Assembly: GCA_031216445.1 (NCBI GenBank)
Contig: CM062204.1
Coordinates: forward strand, 13,260,501-13,324,500
Source of the DNA: Lateolabrax maculatus
Taxonomy: Eukaryota; Chordata; Actinopteri; Acropomatiformes; Lateolabracidae
Reading direction: 5' to 3'
Length of the DNA: 64,000 bases
Part shown: positions 9,060 through 21,759 of the stretch, piece by piece
How positions within the stretch are numbered: the first letter of the stretch is position 1
Layout: each line of letters starts with the position of its first letter
Program-made: the position numbers and the translations under genes
The notes under the pieces: generated by a model
Told to the model about the DNA's origin: nothing
What the model saw: the letters and a program-made list of their open reading frames with translations, nothing else
Database searches by the model: none

Positions 9060-11899
9060 GTTTCTTGCAGGTCTGTGGTATTAGGCTGCACAAGCTAGGT
9101 GTACCAAATAAACTGACAACTAAGTGTAGCCTTAATTATAATAACTCAGATGTAATAACAGAACAATAGGGAATTTTTTTTCTTAATGACTCTGGTCTGG
9201 TCTGCTTAAAAGAGATTTATTGCACTCTAACACATCCGTGTTAGAGTGTGAGACCAGCTCAATGGGGCATGCCAACATTCTGGAGAGACAGGTTTGGGTA
9301 ACTTTGTCATTTTGTACTGTCACAGCTCAAGGACTGTTAAAAATTCCAACCTCAGGTGTAGGCTCTGCCTACAAGACTATTTAGGAATTTCGGCAAAACA
9401 TTTTTTATAAACTCAGAATAATTTTTCACAGCATAATAGTATAATGTTTAACATTTTTTGTTGCTTTCAGAGGCATGACTTAAAAGGCATAGAAACAGAT
9501 ATTCTCTACTTTTAAAACAGGCCGAATGCAGACAGAAAAGTCTGTCAGGTGTCTGTCAAACACCTGATTTGTGATACTATGCTGATTTTCAGCTTAGTAG
9601 AGAATGAAAATACAAATATTAACCAAGACAGAATTCAAGATAATTAGAATTATCTGGTCTCAGTTGGATTGTGATCTGGTCTCTGCCAATCTAGGATTTT
9701 GCATCGAATTTTATTATTCTCTGACAGTGATGCAGTTATATGGTTATGGATCAGAATAATAAATTAATCCTTTAGGCTCCCCAAACCTACTGTTGCAGTA
9801 TGCAGTCTGTATCAACCTTTGATTAACCTTTTAATATTAATGAGTGTCTATGATAAACAGATTTTGTATATTTAAAGTAATTTGTATCAAAATAAATTCG
9901 CTACATTATATCCGTCCTTATGATCTCATGTAAAAAAATACTGGCATATATTTATCAAATAAAGCAATTGCCCTTACAAGGGTTAAATCCAGTGAAATTC
10001 TTATCAAACAATCTTAGCTGCAACAGCACAAGAACATTTGCTCATTATATTCATTATATCAATTTGAAAGCAATACAGCACTAAGGTGCTCATAGGTGCC
10101 ACACCCTGACAAGCCAAGCATTGCAATACATCAGCATTAAGTATGTACTACATGATTAATGGTTAAAGCCTTCAGAATAATATACATTGCTGCTATTAAT
10201 GTTATTTTAAATGTTATTTAAAAAGATAAGCACAATGGAATTCAAGGGTGTGTCTGAGCAAAAAAATGAAAAGTGAGAGTCATTAACAATTGGCAAAAGG
10301 CAGTACATATATCAAAGTAATATCTTGCAGAAATAGGTTGCAGAAATTATGATGAGAATTACTTTGATAGATTTCCTCTGAGCCCAAATGGAAATAATTT
10401 ATTCAAAATTACACAATCCAATCTACAGTCACAAACCGTGGTATTTAAAACCACCAATTCAAATTAAGTATCCATGCATACATCTACCAAACACCAAACA
10501 AAATTTAATAGAAAAACCTGTGGCTTATTAACAGCCTTTTTACAAATTAAATTAGTAGATGTAAAGTATACATTTTTGATGCAAAGTGATTTCTTATGAT
10601 GTTGTTAAGTAGTATACAGCCATGTAGATATAAATATTTGCTTTCTTACCCAAGTGGAGTCCCAAATTCAAGTGTTCAGCGATATTGTTATATTCAGAGA
10701 TTTTTTTCAATGAATGGTACAACACACTAAGATGGTTCCAGACACCTTACCTTCTTGAGTCTAACAATGGAAGTGAAGACTTGCCAGTTATTAAGCTTCT
10801 TGTGAGAGACACAAGCAATGCTTGCTTTTTCAAACATCTGACATAACTTGCAGGACTTGTTCTGTTCTACATTATCTCAAGGCACAAAGTAAAATGTTAG
10901 GGGGCGTTTAGGGATGTAAATAACAATGCACTGAGTAATGAAAGCATTCTTGCAATTTCAGACATGCAGAAAGTGTCACAATATAGTCTCAGCCTCAATC
11001 TCCACCGTATCATTGATTGTGGCAGAGAGCAGTGCTGCAAAGTTGATTTGTTTGTAATAACACAAACATCATTGTGTGAAAACAATAACTCTTGATAAAC
11101 CTCCATAACTAATCTGCATCATAACCATAAATGATGATGATCAAATGTTTCATTCAAAAGCAAAAGTTCAGTAAGGAACAATGCTTCATTCCTTTACACG
11201 CTTATGCATCTCTTACGGCATTTAAGCCTCTAAACACCTCACAGCAGCTGTTTCCATGTATTGTTTCCATATTACCTTTTTGCTTCATTTTATTTTGTAC
11301 AGACAGCTGCAACAGGCCTCATAATCAGGTATTAAACATTATTCGTTACTTTTTTACACATCCCGTGGTTTCATGTATGTAGCAGTTCCAACATTTGTGT
11401 ATTTAAAATCCTCAATGTAATAATCAAATAAATCAAAGTATCAAAACACACTCTATCGTTACAATTTAGACACAATTTCTATCCATTTGACACAAACACA
11501 CAATCACCACACACAATATTCAACTCATCACAAAACTAGACATACGTAAACACAGTTAATTTTAGACACAAGTTCTTATGCTAAACTAACTGTAAAGGTA
11601 TGACAGTATGGTTTTGACACACTGTAATACCTGCAATGACATAAAACATAACAGAAGAACAACAATATATGAGTAAGCAACAATTTATGTGACTCAATAC
11701 ATATTTTTGTACATGATATGGACGCTACCTAATAATAATGACAACAAAATAATAATAAAATAATTTGCCTTTAATGTCCAAGATAATCTGCCTTTAATGT
11801 TACCTAGTGGTCCCCCAAATCTTATCTGTCATGCCTCTTTTCATATAGACTTTATCAGAGCAGACATTTGGACCAGGAAAATCACAGGTGGTACTAAAT
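9060..11899. other. Intergenic, AT-rich, no gene seen
   Basis: No exon, RNA gene or clear repeat family was recognised apart from the hairpin at 9223-9248. Open frames are short and do not resemble known proteins. Confidence 0.5.
9223..9248. repeat. Short perfect hairpin
   Basis: cactctaacac and its exact reverse complement gtgttagagtg flank a four-base loop (atcc). Outer ctggtct (9192-9203) and agaccag (9251-9257) extend the pairing imperfectly. Confidence 0.7.
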
Positions 11900-12003
11900 G
11901 ATGACTTAATTTTATAAATTAGGTGCCCTGCTCCCAAGTTTTTATTGTGCAGCACTTTGTGATGCTTGCTCTTGAAAGGTGCTATATAATAATAATAATA
12001 CAT
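11900..12003 (+). mobile_element. 3' tail of a LINE/SINE-type retroposon
   Basis: The stretch gcagcactttgtgatg ... ggtgctatataataataataata is typical of the 3' end of fish L2-like LINEs and derived SINEs, ending in a short tandem tail. It abuts the tail of the next element, which lies on the other strand. Confidence 0.55.
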
Positions 12004-12790
12004 TTTATTTAGCGCTGCCTTTCATGGCACTCAAGGTCACCTTACATCATATAAAATCACTGGTAAAACACAATAAACAGATTATTAAAACATTGGTAGC
12101 AACAGCGATGATAAAACAATAATAGTAAGACATCAGTACATTCAAACAACAGAGCATAGCTGGGCAATAAGTTAAAATTATATAATGCATGTGATGTAGT
12201 TAAAGTGAGTAAGCAAGTTTAAAAAGATGTGTTTTGAATTCTGTAGTGGAGCGCAGTATATGGATGTAAGGGGGAAGGGAGTTCCAGAGTTTAAGTGGGG
12301 GCTAGACTGTGAAGAGCTTTGAATGTAATAATAACACTTAAAAGTTAACCCTCTGTGACACAGGGAGCCAGTGTAGCTGAATCAGCAGGGGAGTGATATG
12401 TTCAGTAGACTTTGCTTGTGTGATAATCCGTGCTGCAGAGTTCTGGATGAGTTGTAGTCGGTAAATCCGTTCGTTGGGAATGGCTGCCAGGATCCCATTG
12501 CAGGAGTCAATGCATGACGTGACCAATGCATTGACTAAAATCTCTGTTGTGTGTTGTGTTGGAGCGGGTTGTAGTCAAGAGATGTTTCGCTGATGGAAAA
12601 AGGCAGTACGAGAGATATTGTTTATGGAAAAAAAAAAAAGTGTTGTCCAGGATGACACCAAGGCTCTTAACCTGTGTGGAAACAGGTAAGGTGATTCCAG
12701 CAATGGGGAGTGAAAGGATATTTTTTTTTTTTTAAGTGTGGATTTGGTGCCAGTGAGGAGTAGCTCAGTTTTACTGCGTTACTGTGCTGA
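12001..12790 (-). mobile_element. Degraded LINE, reverse transcriptase C-terminal part (L2/CR1-like)
   Basis: Minus-strand translation gives in order KTELLLTGTKSTL, LPIAGITLPVSTQVKSLGV, then RLQLIQNSAARIITQAKS and HITPLLIQLHWLPVSQRVNF. These are standard blocks after the catalytic core in L2/CR1-type non-LTR retrotransposons. Homopolymer runs (12629-12640 A; 12721-12733 T) and frame changes break it. The 3' end reads out in a TTA-type tail near 12001. Confidence 0.85.
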
Positions 12791-13536
12791 CTTGACAGCA
12801 ACATAGAGCGCTTAGGGACAGTTGGCATTAGTCTCCAGATCATCTGCCAAGAAATTATAGATGTCTGTTACAGCCTGACGGGATTTACAACGGCACTCAT
12901 CTTCACTGGGGGACAGGCATGTGGTCCTCGGACAGTGGACCCTCTGCCCCCGCCGTCTCCCAGTCTTCTTTCCCGTCAACAAGTCCATTAGACTGTGCAA
13001 ATTGAAAATATATGAGGAAATACATAGATAATTAACTGAGGAGGAGGAGTGCTGCTGTGCGTCCTTGTGTGCGTAACAAGCGGAGTGTTGTGCATCCACC
13101 TATGTAGGTGCATCTTACTATCTTAATAATGTGCCTTTTGGGCGTGTTGGTCTTGATATGGGGTGTGGTCAGGTGCATTGTTTGTGTATTGCTATCTTGA
13201 GATAGGAGAAAGTGATTGCACCACTGACCAACAAAAAGGTAGCAATGCACCAGCAATGGCCCTGAGCACACCACACTTCAAGACCAACATGCCAATGGGC
13301 GCACAGATGGACACAAGTACATTTGCTGTTTAAACAACCTGGCCACTGAGCATAAAAATTGTCAGTCAAAAACTATAGCCGTGCTGCACTCAGCCCAGTT
13401 GTAAGATTAGGCCCACATGAAGAAACTTAGATTGGTGATCTGATTCTCTTTTATCATGAATGTCTTATCTGAGCAGGCGTTTCTAAGACACGTGTGTTCG
13501 AAACACAACTTGATAGGAAGCCCTTTTAATCTCATG
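12791..13536. other. Intergenic, nothing recognised
   Basis: No exon or known repeat family was identified. The minus-strand frames of 80-95 residues have no recognisable domain. Confidence 0.4.
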
Positions 13537-14320
13537 GAAGAACTACATACAAAGAATTGTGATATATTTAAACTGGCCTAACTCAGTTAGAACTGGTTTA
13601 CACCAGGTTCCTGCTCTGCTGAACAAAAAAGACAGAATCACATTACAATACAAAAGAAAAACAGAACAAGACAACAACAAAACCACTACACAGACGCAAC
13701 AGAGAAAATTACTTAAGTGGAGTGAGCAAGATGGTATATATGAGAAAAAATCAATGGTTGGAGGTGTGTCCTTCCATCAGACGATGTGTATATGCCTGTT
13801 TGAAATGTGAAATAGAGATTATTGCTCTAATGTAATATGGGGTCTCATTTCAGATTTTAGTGTATGTGTGAAAAAATTATTTCTGACCATAGCTGTTTTT
13901 GTAAGCCGGTAATGAAATAAGTGCATGTGAAATTGATCTGGTGATGTGTTCTGTCTTTTGTTGTGTCTTAGAAGTAGAGCAGTAAGTGTTGGAGGGGAAT
14001 TGTTGTTTTGGATCTGAAAGTAAAATGTTGTGGTTAGATTAGTTGTGTAGTTCTGAAAAGTCAGTGTGACATTAGAATGTGACAGTGCTGTGCAGTGGTC
14101 AGACCAAGGGGGAAGGTTACCTTGGCTCTTATAAACTCTATTGTATAATCTTGCTACCAGTAAAGTGGTTTCCTTTGTGGTGAGGGACCACATTTGGAGA
14201 CAGTAGGATATTGTTGAAAGAATGGTTGCATGTAGATATGTGTCTGTGAGAGAATGAATGAAATATGGTGTGATCTTGTTATTCAAATAAAATTTCTGAT
14301 TAAGCTTCATTAAATTATGA
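13537..14320 (-). mobile_element. LINE-derived repeat, copy A
   Basis: The minus strand encodes a 163-residue open frame with LSTISYCLQMWSLTTKETT, LYNRVYKSQGNLPPWSDHC and LLLRHNKRQNTSPDQFHMH. It resembles the C-terminal part of a fish non-LTR reverse transcriptase. A second copy lies at 16763-17235 on the same strand. Copy A carries about 43 bp and 230 bp that copy B lacks. The subfamily is not certain. Confidence 0.6.
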
Positions 14321-14724
14321 ATTATGTTTTGATAAATGTGAATTGAGGATATTTGTAGGTTTCTTTGATGGTTAGTGTTTGATTTGCAGACATAAATTAC
14401 TTAGGGGAATGGAAATACAAACATGTATGTACGTTAGATGATTAGATGTCATAAATAGTGAAAATTTTTCAGCAATTGTGCAGACAAAAATGCAGCCCCT
14501 CTGTCACATAATGAGGAGGTGACACAATTTGAATGAACTATTCCATCACAATTCTTTGGGTGCCTCGACAGAAATAAATTAGTTTCCCTTTTCTTGTAGT
14601 TAATATTGGTATGTAGTTGTCATTCCATCATTTAAATACACATAAGACAACCTTAGCAGCTACATAAAGTTCTACACTTTAATTGTAAAGAATCGGCCGG
14701 GCAGTGGTTTTCTGTAAGTTGTCA

Positions 14725-14753
14725 GACAAGGTGTGTTAGGGACACACCTTGTC
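14725..14753. repeat. Perfect 12-bp inverted repeat
   Basis: gacaaggtgtgt (14725-14736) and acacaccttgtc (14742-14753) form a perfect stem with a five-base loop. Confidence 0.75.
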
Positions 14754-15690
14754 TTAGAAACACCTGTGTCAGTTACATTTGGTACAACAAGAGACTATGA
14801 ACATTGTTATGATAAAAAGCCTTTTAAATCTCATGGAAGTAGTAAGTGTGCTTTACAGTGGGTACAGTTTGTGCTAAGTGACTATTAACAACATGTTTAG
14901 GAGGTACTATACAGGTATATTACAACATGATTATATCATATTTTGAAACTACTGTAAGCTAAATTACAGGAGAATCTTTGTGTTAATAATATCAGATTTT
15001 GAGCTTGAAAGTTAATTATTGACCTTGGAAATGTAGTTTCACAAAATGATCTTAACTCAAGGTCCTCCAACTAACTTTTTCTGGAATCTCTATCTTTACG
15101 AGTAGCAGAGTCGGCTCAGTTGTCACCGAGATATGTGAGTGGGCTCAAAAGGAAGTAATAATGAGTATTACAACTCAAGTACTGTTAAGTGGACATTGAG
15201 TTAGGATCATTTTGTCAAATGATCATGTTTTACTTTCCCTCATGACACATTTCTGCAAGAAAATGGACTTTGCATCCACAGCAAAGGTTTGGATAAGTGA
15301 TAGGTGACAACTGTATCCAGCTTGAGGCCCTACATGAGCCACAGCCTAGGACTATTATACAGCCTGATTGCAAACTAAAGGAAGATCATTACACGTGCCA
15401 CTCGTTGCCATTGATTTGTTTGGAAGTAATGAACTTCAAAAACACAGTGAAACTACATTTGGAGTATATGTACTGTCTACAAGCATACATGATGATTGTA
15501 GTGGTTATCTTATAAAAAAAAAATAGCAACACTTTTAAGTGAATTAGAAGAAGGGAAAGTTTTACCTTCACACAGAAAGTCACTCTGCTTTCTGCTTGGC
15601 AACAAAATATTTTCTGTGTTGTTTGGGGTTGGTTTTAGAACTGAATTCTTAGTCTTAGTTTTTTCCTTACATAGTAATACAAGTGCCTTT

Positions 15691-15736
15691 CTTATACAGC
15701 AGTACAAGCACTGCTGTACAAATACTGTTGTATAAG
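15691..15736. repeat. Nested hairpin
   Basis: cttatacagcagta (15691-15704) pairs with tactgttgtataag (15723-15736), one mismatch. An alternative inner pairing tacagcagt / actgctgta lies within it, so two folds compete. Confidence 0.6.
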
Positions 15737-16321
15737 AATATCAGAGTTGGGTATGATGATTGATTACAGATTCTATAGCCTCTATAAATTAAAGGAAGAA
15801 GTTGGCAGTATGCATTTCTTTGGAATACTGAGATGTCACATCAGCATGGGGACTTCCCAGCACAATTCAAGCATATGGGGTGTGGTCTTCCTGCTGTGAC
15901 GGTGATGCATTCCCACTGATAGTGAGCAGGTTCAGCTACATTGTGAAACCTCTGACAGCCAATGTCAAACAAATCTGCACCTTTCTTTTTTCCTTTGGAG
16001 CGCTGTTGTATAGGATGCACAGTCTGGGTAAGCCAGAAAAAATGCAATAAATGATCACAACAGAACATTACTTTAAGTTTAATACATACAAAAAAAGTCT
16101 AATAAGATCAATTTAAATGCAATATTTTTAGGGTCAGATATTGTTGATAATTATGAAAATATTTAAGAATATTGTCATAATGGTATAAGTAAAACTTAAC
16201 TTCCTATTGCTGCTTTTTGATACATTTATTCAATTACTGATATTGACGATTTTCTCTGGAATAAAAATGTTGATATAGAATAATATTAATATTAATGGTT
16301 TTTACCCCAACATAATACTTT

Positions 16322-16385
16322 AAATGTAATGTGTATTTTTCCTTTAATAGCTATAGCTATTAAAGGAAAAATACAAATTACATTT
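16322..16385. repeat. 64-bp near-perfect palindrome, perfect 42-bp core
   Basis: Positions 16333-16353 and 16354-16374 are exact reverse complements with no spacer (centre tagcta|tagcta). The flanks 16322-16332 and 16375-16385 extend it to 32-nt arms with a single mismatch. The arms are AT-rich. It could be a fold-back transposon remnant or a recent inverted duplication. It would favour cruciform extrusion. Confidence 0.85.
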
Positions 16386-16762
16386 TACTTACAATTAAGG
16401 AACTACAGACTGAATTATTATTTCTTATGTTTTATGTTTTGGAAGAATATGAACTACCTCCCTACAAACTGTAAGCAGGAAATGCATTCTTGTCAATGTT
16501 ATATGATTTGGAGTATGCTTGAGCTCATCAAGGCTATGGGAACCCATGGAAATATTGCTCTGTTCCAGTGTCGAACATGTTCCATGTTGTTAACAAAGTT
16601 AACAAGTGTTTACACCTCAATCAACAATAGTACCTGTGCATTTTTTGAAATAACAGTTAAGAACTTGTGCTTTTATTTGTTAACAAATATCGTTTTGGTT
16701 CGGACAAGACATTACAAAACGCAACTAAAATGTAGCATTGTGGCATTTGTCCCTTTATTGCT

Positions 16763-17235
16763 CAAGAACTACATACAAAGAATTGTGATATATTTAAACT
16801 GGCCTAACTCAATTAGAAATGGTTTACACCAAGTTCCTGCTCTGCTGGACAAAAAAGACAGAATCACATTACAATACAAAATAAAAACAGAAACAAGATG
16901 GTATATATGAGTTAAATCAGTGGTTGGAGGTGTGTCCTTCCATCAGATTAGTTGTGTAGTTCTGAAAAGTCAGTGTGACATTAGAATGTGACAGTGCTGT
17001 GCAGTGGTCAGACCAAGGGGGAAGGTAACCTTGGCTCTTATAAACTCTATTGTATAATCTTGCTACCAGTAAAGTGGTTTCCTTTGTGGTGAGGGACCAC
17101 ATTTGGAGACAGTAGGATATTGTTGAAAGAATGATTGCATGTAGATATGTGTCTGTGAGAGAATGGGTGAAATATAGTCTGATCTTATTCAAATAACATT
17201 TCCGATTAAGCTTATTCATTAAATTATGAATGATG
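16763..17235 (-). mobile_element. LINE-derived repeat, copy B (shorter)
   Basis: Nearly the same as copy A at 13537-14320 over its outer parts (starting agaactacatacaaag and ending near gattaagctt), with internal deletions. The minus-strand frame again reads LSTISYCLQMWSLTTKETT and LYNRVYKSQGYLPPWSDHC. Confidence 0.6.
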
Positions 17236-18234
17236 TGCGTGTGTGTGTGTTTCAGATGTTTTAAAAAAATTCCACCACGGATTTGATAATAATGGGCAAT
17301 GGCATGTTTGTCATGGAAAATCTTTTAAAGCTCATAAAATGCTATGCAATCAATCTGTGGCTGCTTGTCACCAGAGCAGAGTGAAATGTGGAGTATTCTA
17401 CAGTCTGATATGAACAGTAAAACGGATCCATATCCATCAACTTCTCCCATGAAACATGAAGAAAACACAGATTAGTTACTTTGTATCATGTATAATTTAT
17501 CTGTATGTTTCCATTTATTGTGCAAACAGTGAAATAAAAGTTTGTTGACACTCGCTTCTGGTGGAGTCTGATGAGTTGACAGCTGAATCAAATTACTTGT
17601 TAGGAACTAACTGTTGTATAATGCTTTATAAAACGCCTTAGCGTATTAGGTTCATCATTTCTGATTACATCCTTGTTGTGATTGCATCCTTGATGTCTCT
17701 GAACACACCCTAGCAAAGTGTATTTACAGTAAATTGTCTTGTGCTGCCAATAAGCTGTCGGCCATCTGTGTTTCTAGGAAGACTCTTTTGACTGTTACAG
17801 TAAAATACTTTGATAAAAATTATAAATGAATGGCGAGAAATAAAACAGAAACAATAAAAATGACATGCACATCCCAGAGTACAATAGGATTGGTGCTACA
17901 TCAAACAACATTTAACAGAGTTGAAACAGATTTATCCGCATTCCAAGTAGCTCCCGTTGCAAGGATTTTATTTTTCAGTGACTTCTAGTGGCTCGGGAAC
18001 AGAATGTATGTTTTAACACTGACCTTGTTTTAATCTTGAACATTTTTAATTATCAGTTTTGCTTCTTTACTACAGGCATTTTAAGCAACCTGTTGCCCAG
18101 CTCCTGCAGGCTGTCTAACCTGTTTTGAAAGTACAACGAGTGTCTTATCTTTATGCTCAATTACACATGGCACATAACACATTTTTATAGGTAGCTGCTG
18201 TGCTGGAGCTCTTGGCAGCAAGTGAACTTTCGGT
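17236..18234. other. Intergenic, nothing recognised
   Basis: A short GT run at 17239-17250 and otherwise unremarkable AT-rich sequence. No exon or known repeat was identified. Confidence 0.4.
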
Positions 18235-18310
18235 TCGAGAGAGAAGGAGCCAAATAGTGATGGCCTGACGACTGGGTCACAGCATCTCCAAAACGGCAGG
18301 TCTTATTGAG
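18235..18310 (+). mobile_element. Possible Tc1/mariner transposase fragment
   Basis: The text atggcctgacgactgggtca followed by cagcatctccaaaac resembles the N-terminal coding region of a Tc1-like transposon widespread in fish. Only about 70 bp match from memory, and the flanks do not. Confidence 0.35.
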
Positions 18311-18807
18311 TGTTGCCTACATGCAGATGTTTTTTCTATTGCCTGGTTTGACCTCAGCCCTCACCCCATTTACCTTCCTTCTCCTAGTGTTCCTGCCAGA
18401 CGAACAGGGCGGTGTTCTGGTGGTATCCACTGTCTGCATCTTCAACTCGGTTACTATTGTGTGGTTTTTTTGCGTTTAGGTGACAGTGCACAAGTGTGCA
18501 TGATGCAGTGTCGGGACGTCCTGGTAGAACTTATCGGTAACCCCCTCCCTACATATCTGAGTTGTTTTAAGAGGTTCTTTTATCTTTTCCTCCAGTGTCT
18601 GTGGCAAGTTAGCGGTATTAATATTCTGCTTTTTTATTGACTGTTTGTGCTTTTATCATGTTTAATGAATAAACTAGTGTTCAATAAATTGTCCAACCAG
18701 AGTCAAAATACACATCTCTGTATTATTTTGTTACCACTGTCTGTGGAGAATCCAACCATTGGTCCAACCTCATTACTTTGCCTCAGTTACATCAAAGATC
18801 CAAGATA

Positions 18808-18813
<6 letters not shown>

Positions 18814-18847
<34 letters not shown>
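18814..18847. repeat. (TA)n microsatellite
   Basis: About 17 uninterrupted TA units. Confidence 0.95.
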
Positions 18848-18852
<5 letters not shown>

Positions 18853-18869
18853 CCTCACACAAAAGCTGA

Positions 18870-19065
18870 ACAAGACTAAGAGTCTGAGTCATGCAAGAGG
18901 CTCTGTAAGGCTGCACAGCTAAACACTAACTACAGTATGTTAACATGCTCACAATGACAATTTTAACATCCTGATATTTAGCAGGTAGCAACGTTTACCG
19001 TGTTACGCATCTTCGTTTAGCATGTTAGATTGCAAACATTGGCTGATTGTTACCACACACAAAGA
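18870..19065 (+). mobile_element. Common fish interspersed repeat (unclassified)
   Basis: The segment contains aggctctgtaaggctg, taacatgctcacaatgacaa, gatatttagcaggta and tttagcatgttag, in the order of a repeat very common in perch-like fish genomes. A second copy with the following part of the repeat lies at 47155-47545, same orientation. Its class is not certain to me. Confidence 0.55.
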
Positions 19066-19965
19066 ATCTCTCTTTTAGTTAAACTCAAGTCTAAGTGTAC
19101 TACACAAAATAAGCAATTGTAGTATAACATTAAATACCCATTCATCTTTACTTAAGACAAACAAGTACCTTTACTTATTTTTTTTTTTTTTAAGGCAGTC
19201 AGTTTTCATGCTTTCTTCAAGTAAGACTAATTAGAATTTTCAATGTGCAACAATGCCAGACCCACACCCAAAAGATTACTTCAAAAGCATATGTACATGA
19301 AGGTAGCATTGAAGGAAGAAGGGTGGTATACCTCAAATGGTAACCCTCCCCCACTCTGCGTGGTTGACATTCTCCATACATGCTCAAAGAATGCAGGAAG
19401 ATCATGAACAGCCAATCAGCTTTCATTGAGCGGATGCTCATGGTGTGCAAACACAAATGTCAAATACTTTGGCAACAGAAGCAGTAGTATATGAGAACCA
19501 TGGTAATCAGTGTTTGATTAGCTGCCTATTTACAGTACATGTCAAACAATTAAAATGGACCATCATTTAAAATAATAAAATGTGAATTGCAATGTAAGCA
19601 CCTTGGTAGTACATCTTTTTGGTCTATTCCTGGAAATTAAAGCTATAATTTGCACAGAATGACACTCAATCACATCATACCATAACTGCATATTCAAGAA
19701 CAAGACCTAATACACAAATCAATACACAAAACAAAAAGTTAAAAGAACATTTATTCAGACAATACCCATTCAATCTTAAGTATATCCTTAAAAAAATATA
19801 AACAAACCAAAACGCTTCAAAAACATTGATCACACTTGCTAACTTCCCAGCTGTCATACTACCCATACTATACCATAACCCAACTGCATTACAAATAAGC
19901 TTGTGTTTGCAGATAATGCAGATGGGAATTCCTAGCATCAGTCTAGTTGGCATGAGCTTTATGCT
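19066..19965 (-). other. METTL14 3' UTR and downstream flank
   Basis: Minus-strand sequence after the METTL14 stop. Read on the minus strand, an AATAAA signal lies at 19750-19755, about 210 bp after the stop, and is a reasonable poly(A) signal. No other gene was recognised. Confidence 0.45.
19750..19755 (-). terminator. Candidate METTL14 poly(A) signal AATAAA
   Basis: tttatt on the plus strand, so AATAAA in the METTL14 sense, about 210 bp past the stop codon. Other AT-rich candidates exist further away. Confidence 0.4.
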
Positions 19966-21624
19966 CTAGCGAGGTGGAAAGCCCCTATGTGGCCCTCCCC
20001 TGCCCCTGAACCCTCCCCTATCCCCGCGGAAATTTGGTCGGTTTCTTTCACGGCCTCTGTCTCCGCCCCTCCCTGAATTTGGCCCGCCACGTCCCCCTCT
20101 GGGTGCTCCGCCGCCACGGTCCGACTTCAGCTTAGCAGGGGGAGACTTGGGCCGCAGCCTCTCTATTTCCTCGGTGCAGCCAGATAGGTGGGAGTTGGGC
20201 AACGTAAAGTGTGAGGCGTAGGTCTCTGGGTTAAAGTTACTGTTTGTCAAAGTAGGACCCACTGTCAGCCAGCCTGGAAAGAGAAGAAAACAAAAAAATA
20301 AGCAACAAAAATGGTGTTGTTAAACACAGAGAAAGACAAGACACTGACAAACAAAAAATGTCCAAGGAAAGAGCGTGCCCATTGCACCTGGTCTGATGGT
20401 TGAATCTCGTCCAAACAGGTGCAACCTCCTGCGGCCCAAACAGAAATGCTCAATGATGTGGAAAATCTCCACAGGCTTCTCTACATTTCCCATCTCAGGC
20501 TCCTCAGTGATGATCAAGTCAATGTCCACGTTGGCATGGATGAAGTCACCATCAGTACTCCTCCGCACTGTTCCTTTGATTCCCATCAGGCAGTGCTCCT
20601 GGAGGGAATGTGTTGTATACATCACAATATACAATTTCAACTGGTTTACCTTTAAATGTATCATGTGTAGATGAGTCTTGTAAACTTTCATCAACAGATT
20701 TTCAAGGAAAACAAATCTAAAAGTAATAAGATTATATGTAATATTTACATTAACATATATTTCACCTTTCTGCATGGCCCGTGTGTGTGTGTATACTGTA
20801 CCTTGGTCCTCTGGAATACTGCTTTTGGGTCCAGTGCCTTGGTCTTGCCTGGGTTATTCTTGTTAGTCTTGATCCAACAGATATCCTCACACCGCCTAAA
20901 GCCCCACTTCCTCAAACACTAAAATGGGTGTAATAAGGGTAGGTATTAGGACTATGTACTGCATGCGCTATTCAATTTAGGACTGTTATCATTAACAGAT
21001 TAATTGTTTTTGATTAATTACAGAGGATTAATAAGAAAACAATTAGAAATACTTTTTATATTAAAATGAAATTCCTTTGATAGCTTGCAGTTACACACTC
21101 TACCTTTTTCTTCTTTTAAAAAATTTAAAAATCTCAAATGTAAAAATTGACATCAGTTTCGCAATACAAATTTGAATATTTGATTTATTGACCCTACTTG
21201 TCTGACACCAAAGAATGGACAGATGATGGGGCAAACCTTGTCCAAAATCTTAAAGTGAATCATAAAGTGGTTGAAAAAAGAATGCAGTAAAAAACATACG
21301 TACTCTAGTAAAGATGACAATGAAATCTATTTTAAAGCAAGACTGTGACTCACTGTTATTGCCATGCTCAAAGAGGACAGACGTCACACCAACGACAGAT
21401 AACCATATAACAAAGAAAATGTTTTGATCTGTCTGACAGATAGATTGACATGAACCCGGGTGTCTCTGTGCAGGGGTTTAAATCATGAATAGTCCAGGTA
21501 TGAACATACGTACTTCAAAAGCTATTCAAAGCTACTGTCATAACATAACATTGTACAGTTGCCTAACTCAGTTTTCAGTTGCACACGGAAACAATGAGTC
21601 CCTGAATGACAAAAAAATGTGCTG

Positions 21625-21660
<36 letters not shown>

Positions 21661-21671
21661 CTATTTATATC

Positions 21672-21759
<88 letters not shown>

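Larger units (their letters stand above)
14321..16762. other. Intergenic with several hairpins, no gene seen
   Basis: No exon was recognised. The stretch holds three strong inverted repeats listed separately. The pieces of sequence around 13500 and 14815 share ttttaaatctcatggaag-like text, perhaps traces of one interrupted repeat. Confidence 0.4.

Noticed and set aside
13819..14310. 163-codon minus-strand frame as a host gene
   Set aside because: It resembles a LINE reverse transcriptase C-terminus and occurs again, deleted, at 16917-17219.
20375..20674. Plus-strand frames opposite METTL14 exons
   Set aside because: Antisense shadows of the METTL14 exon 20388-20598.
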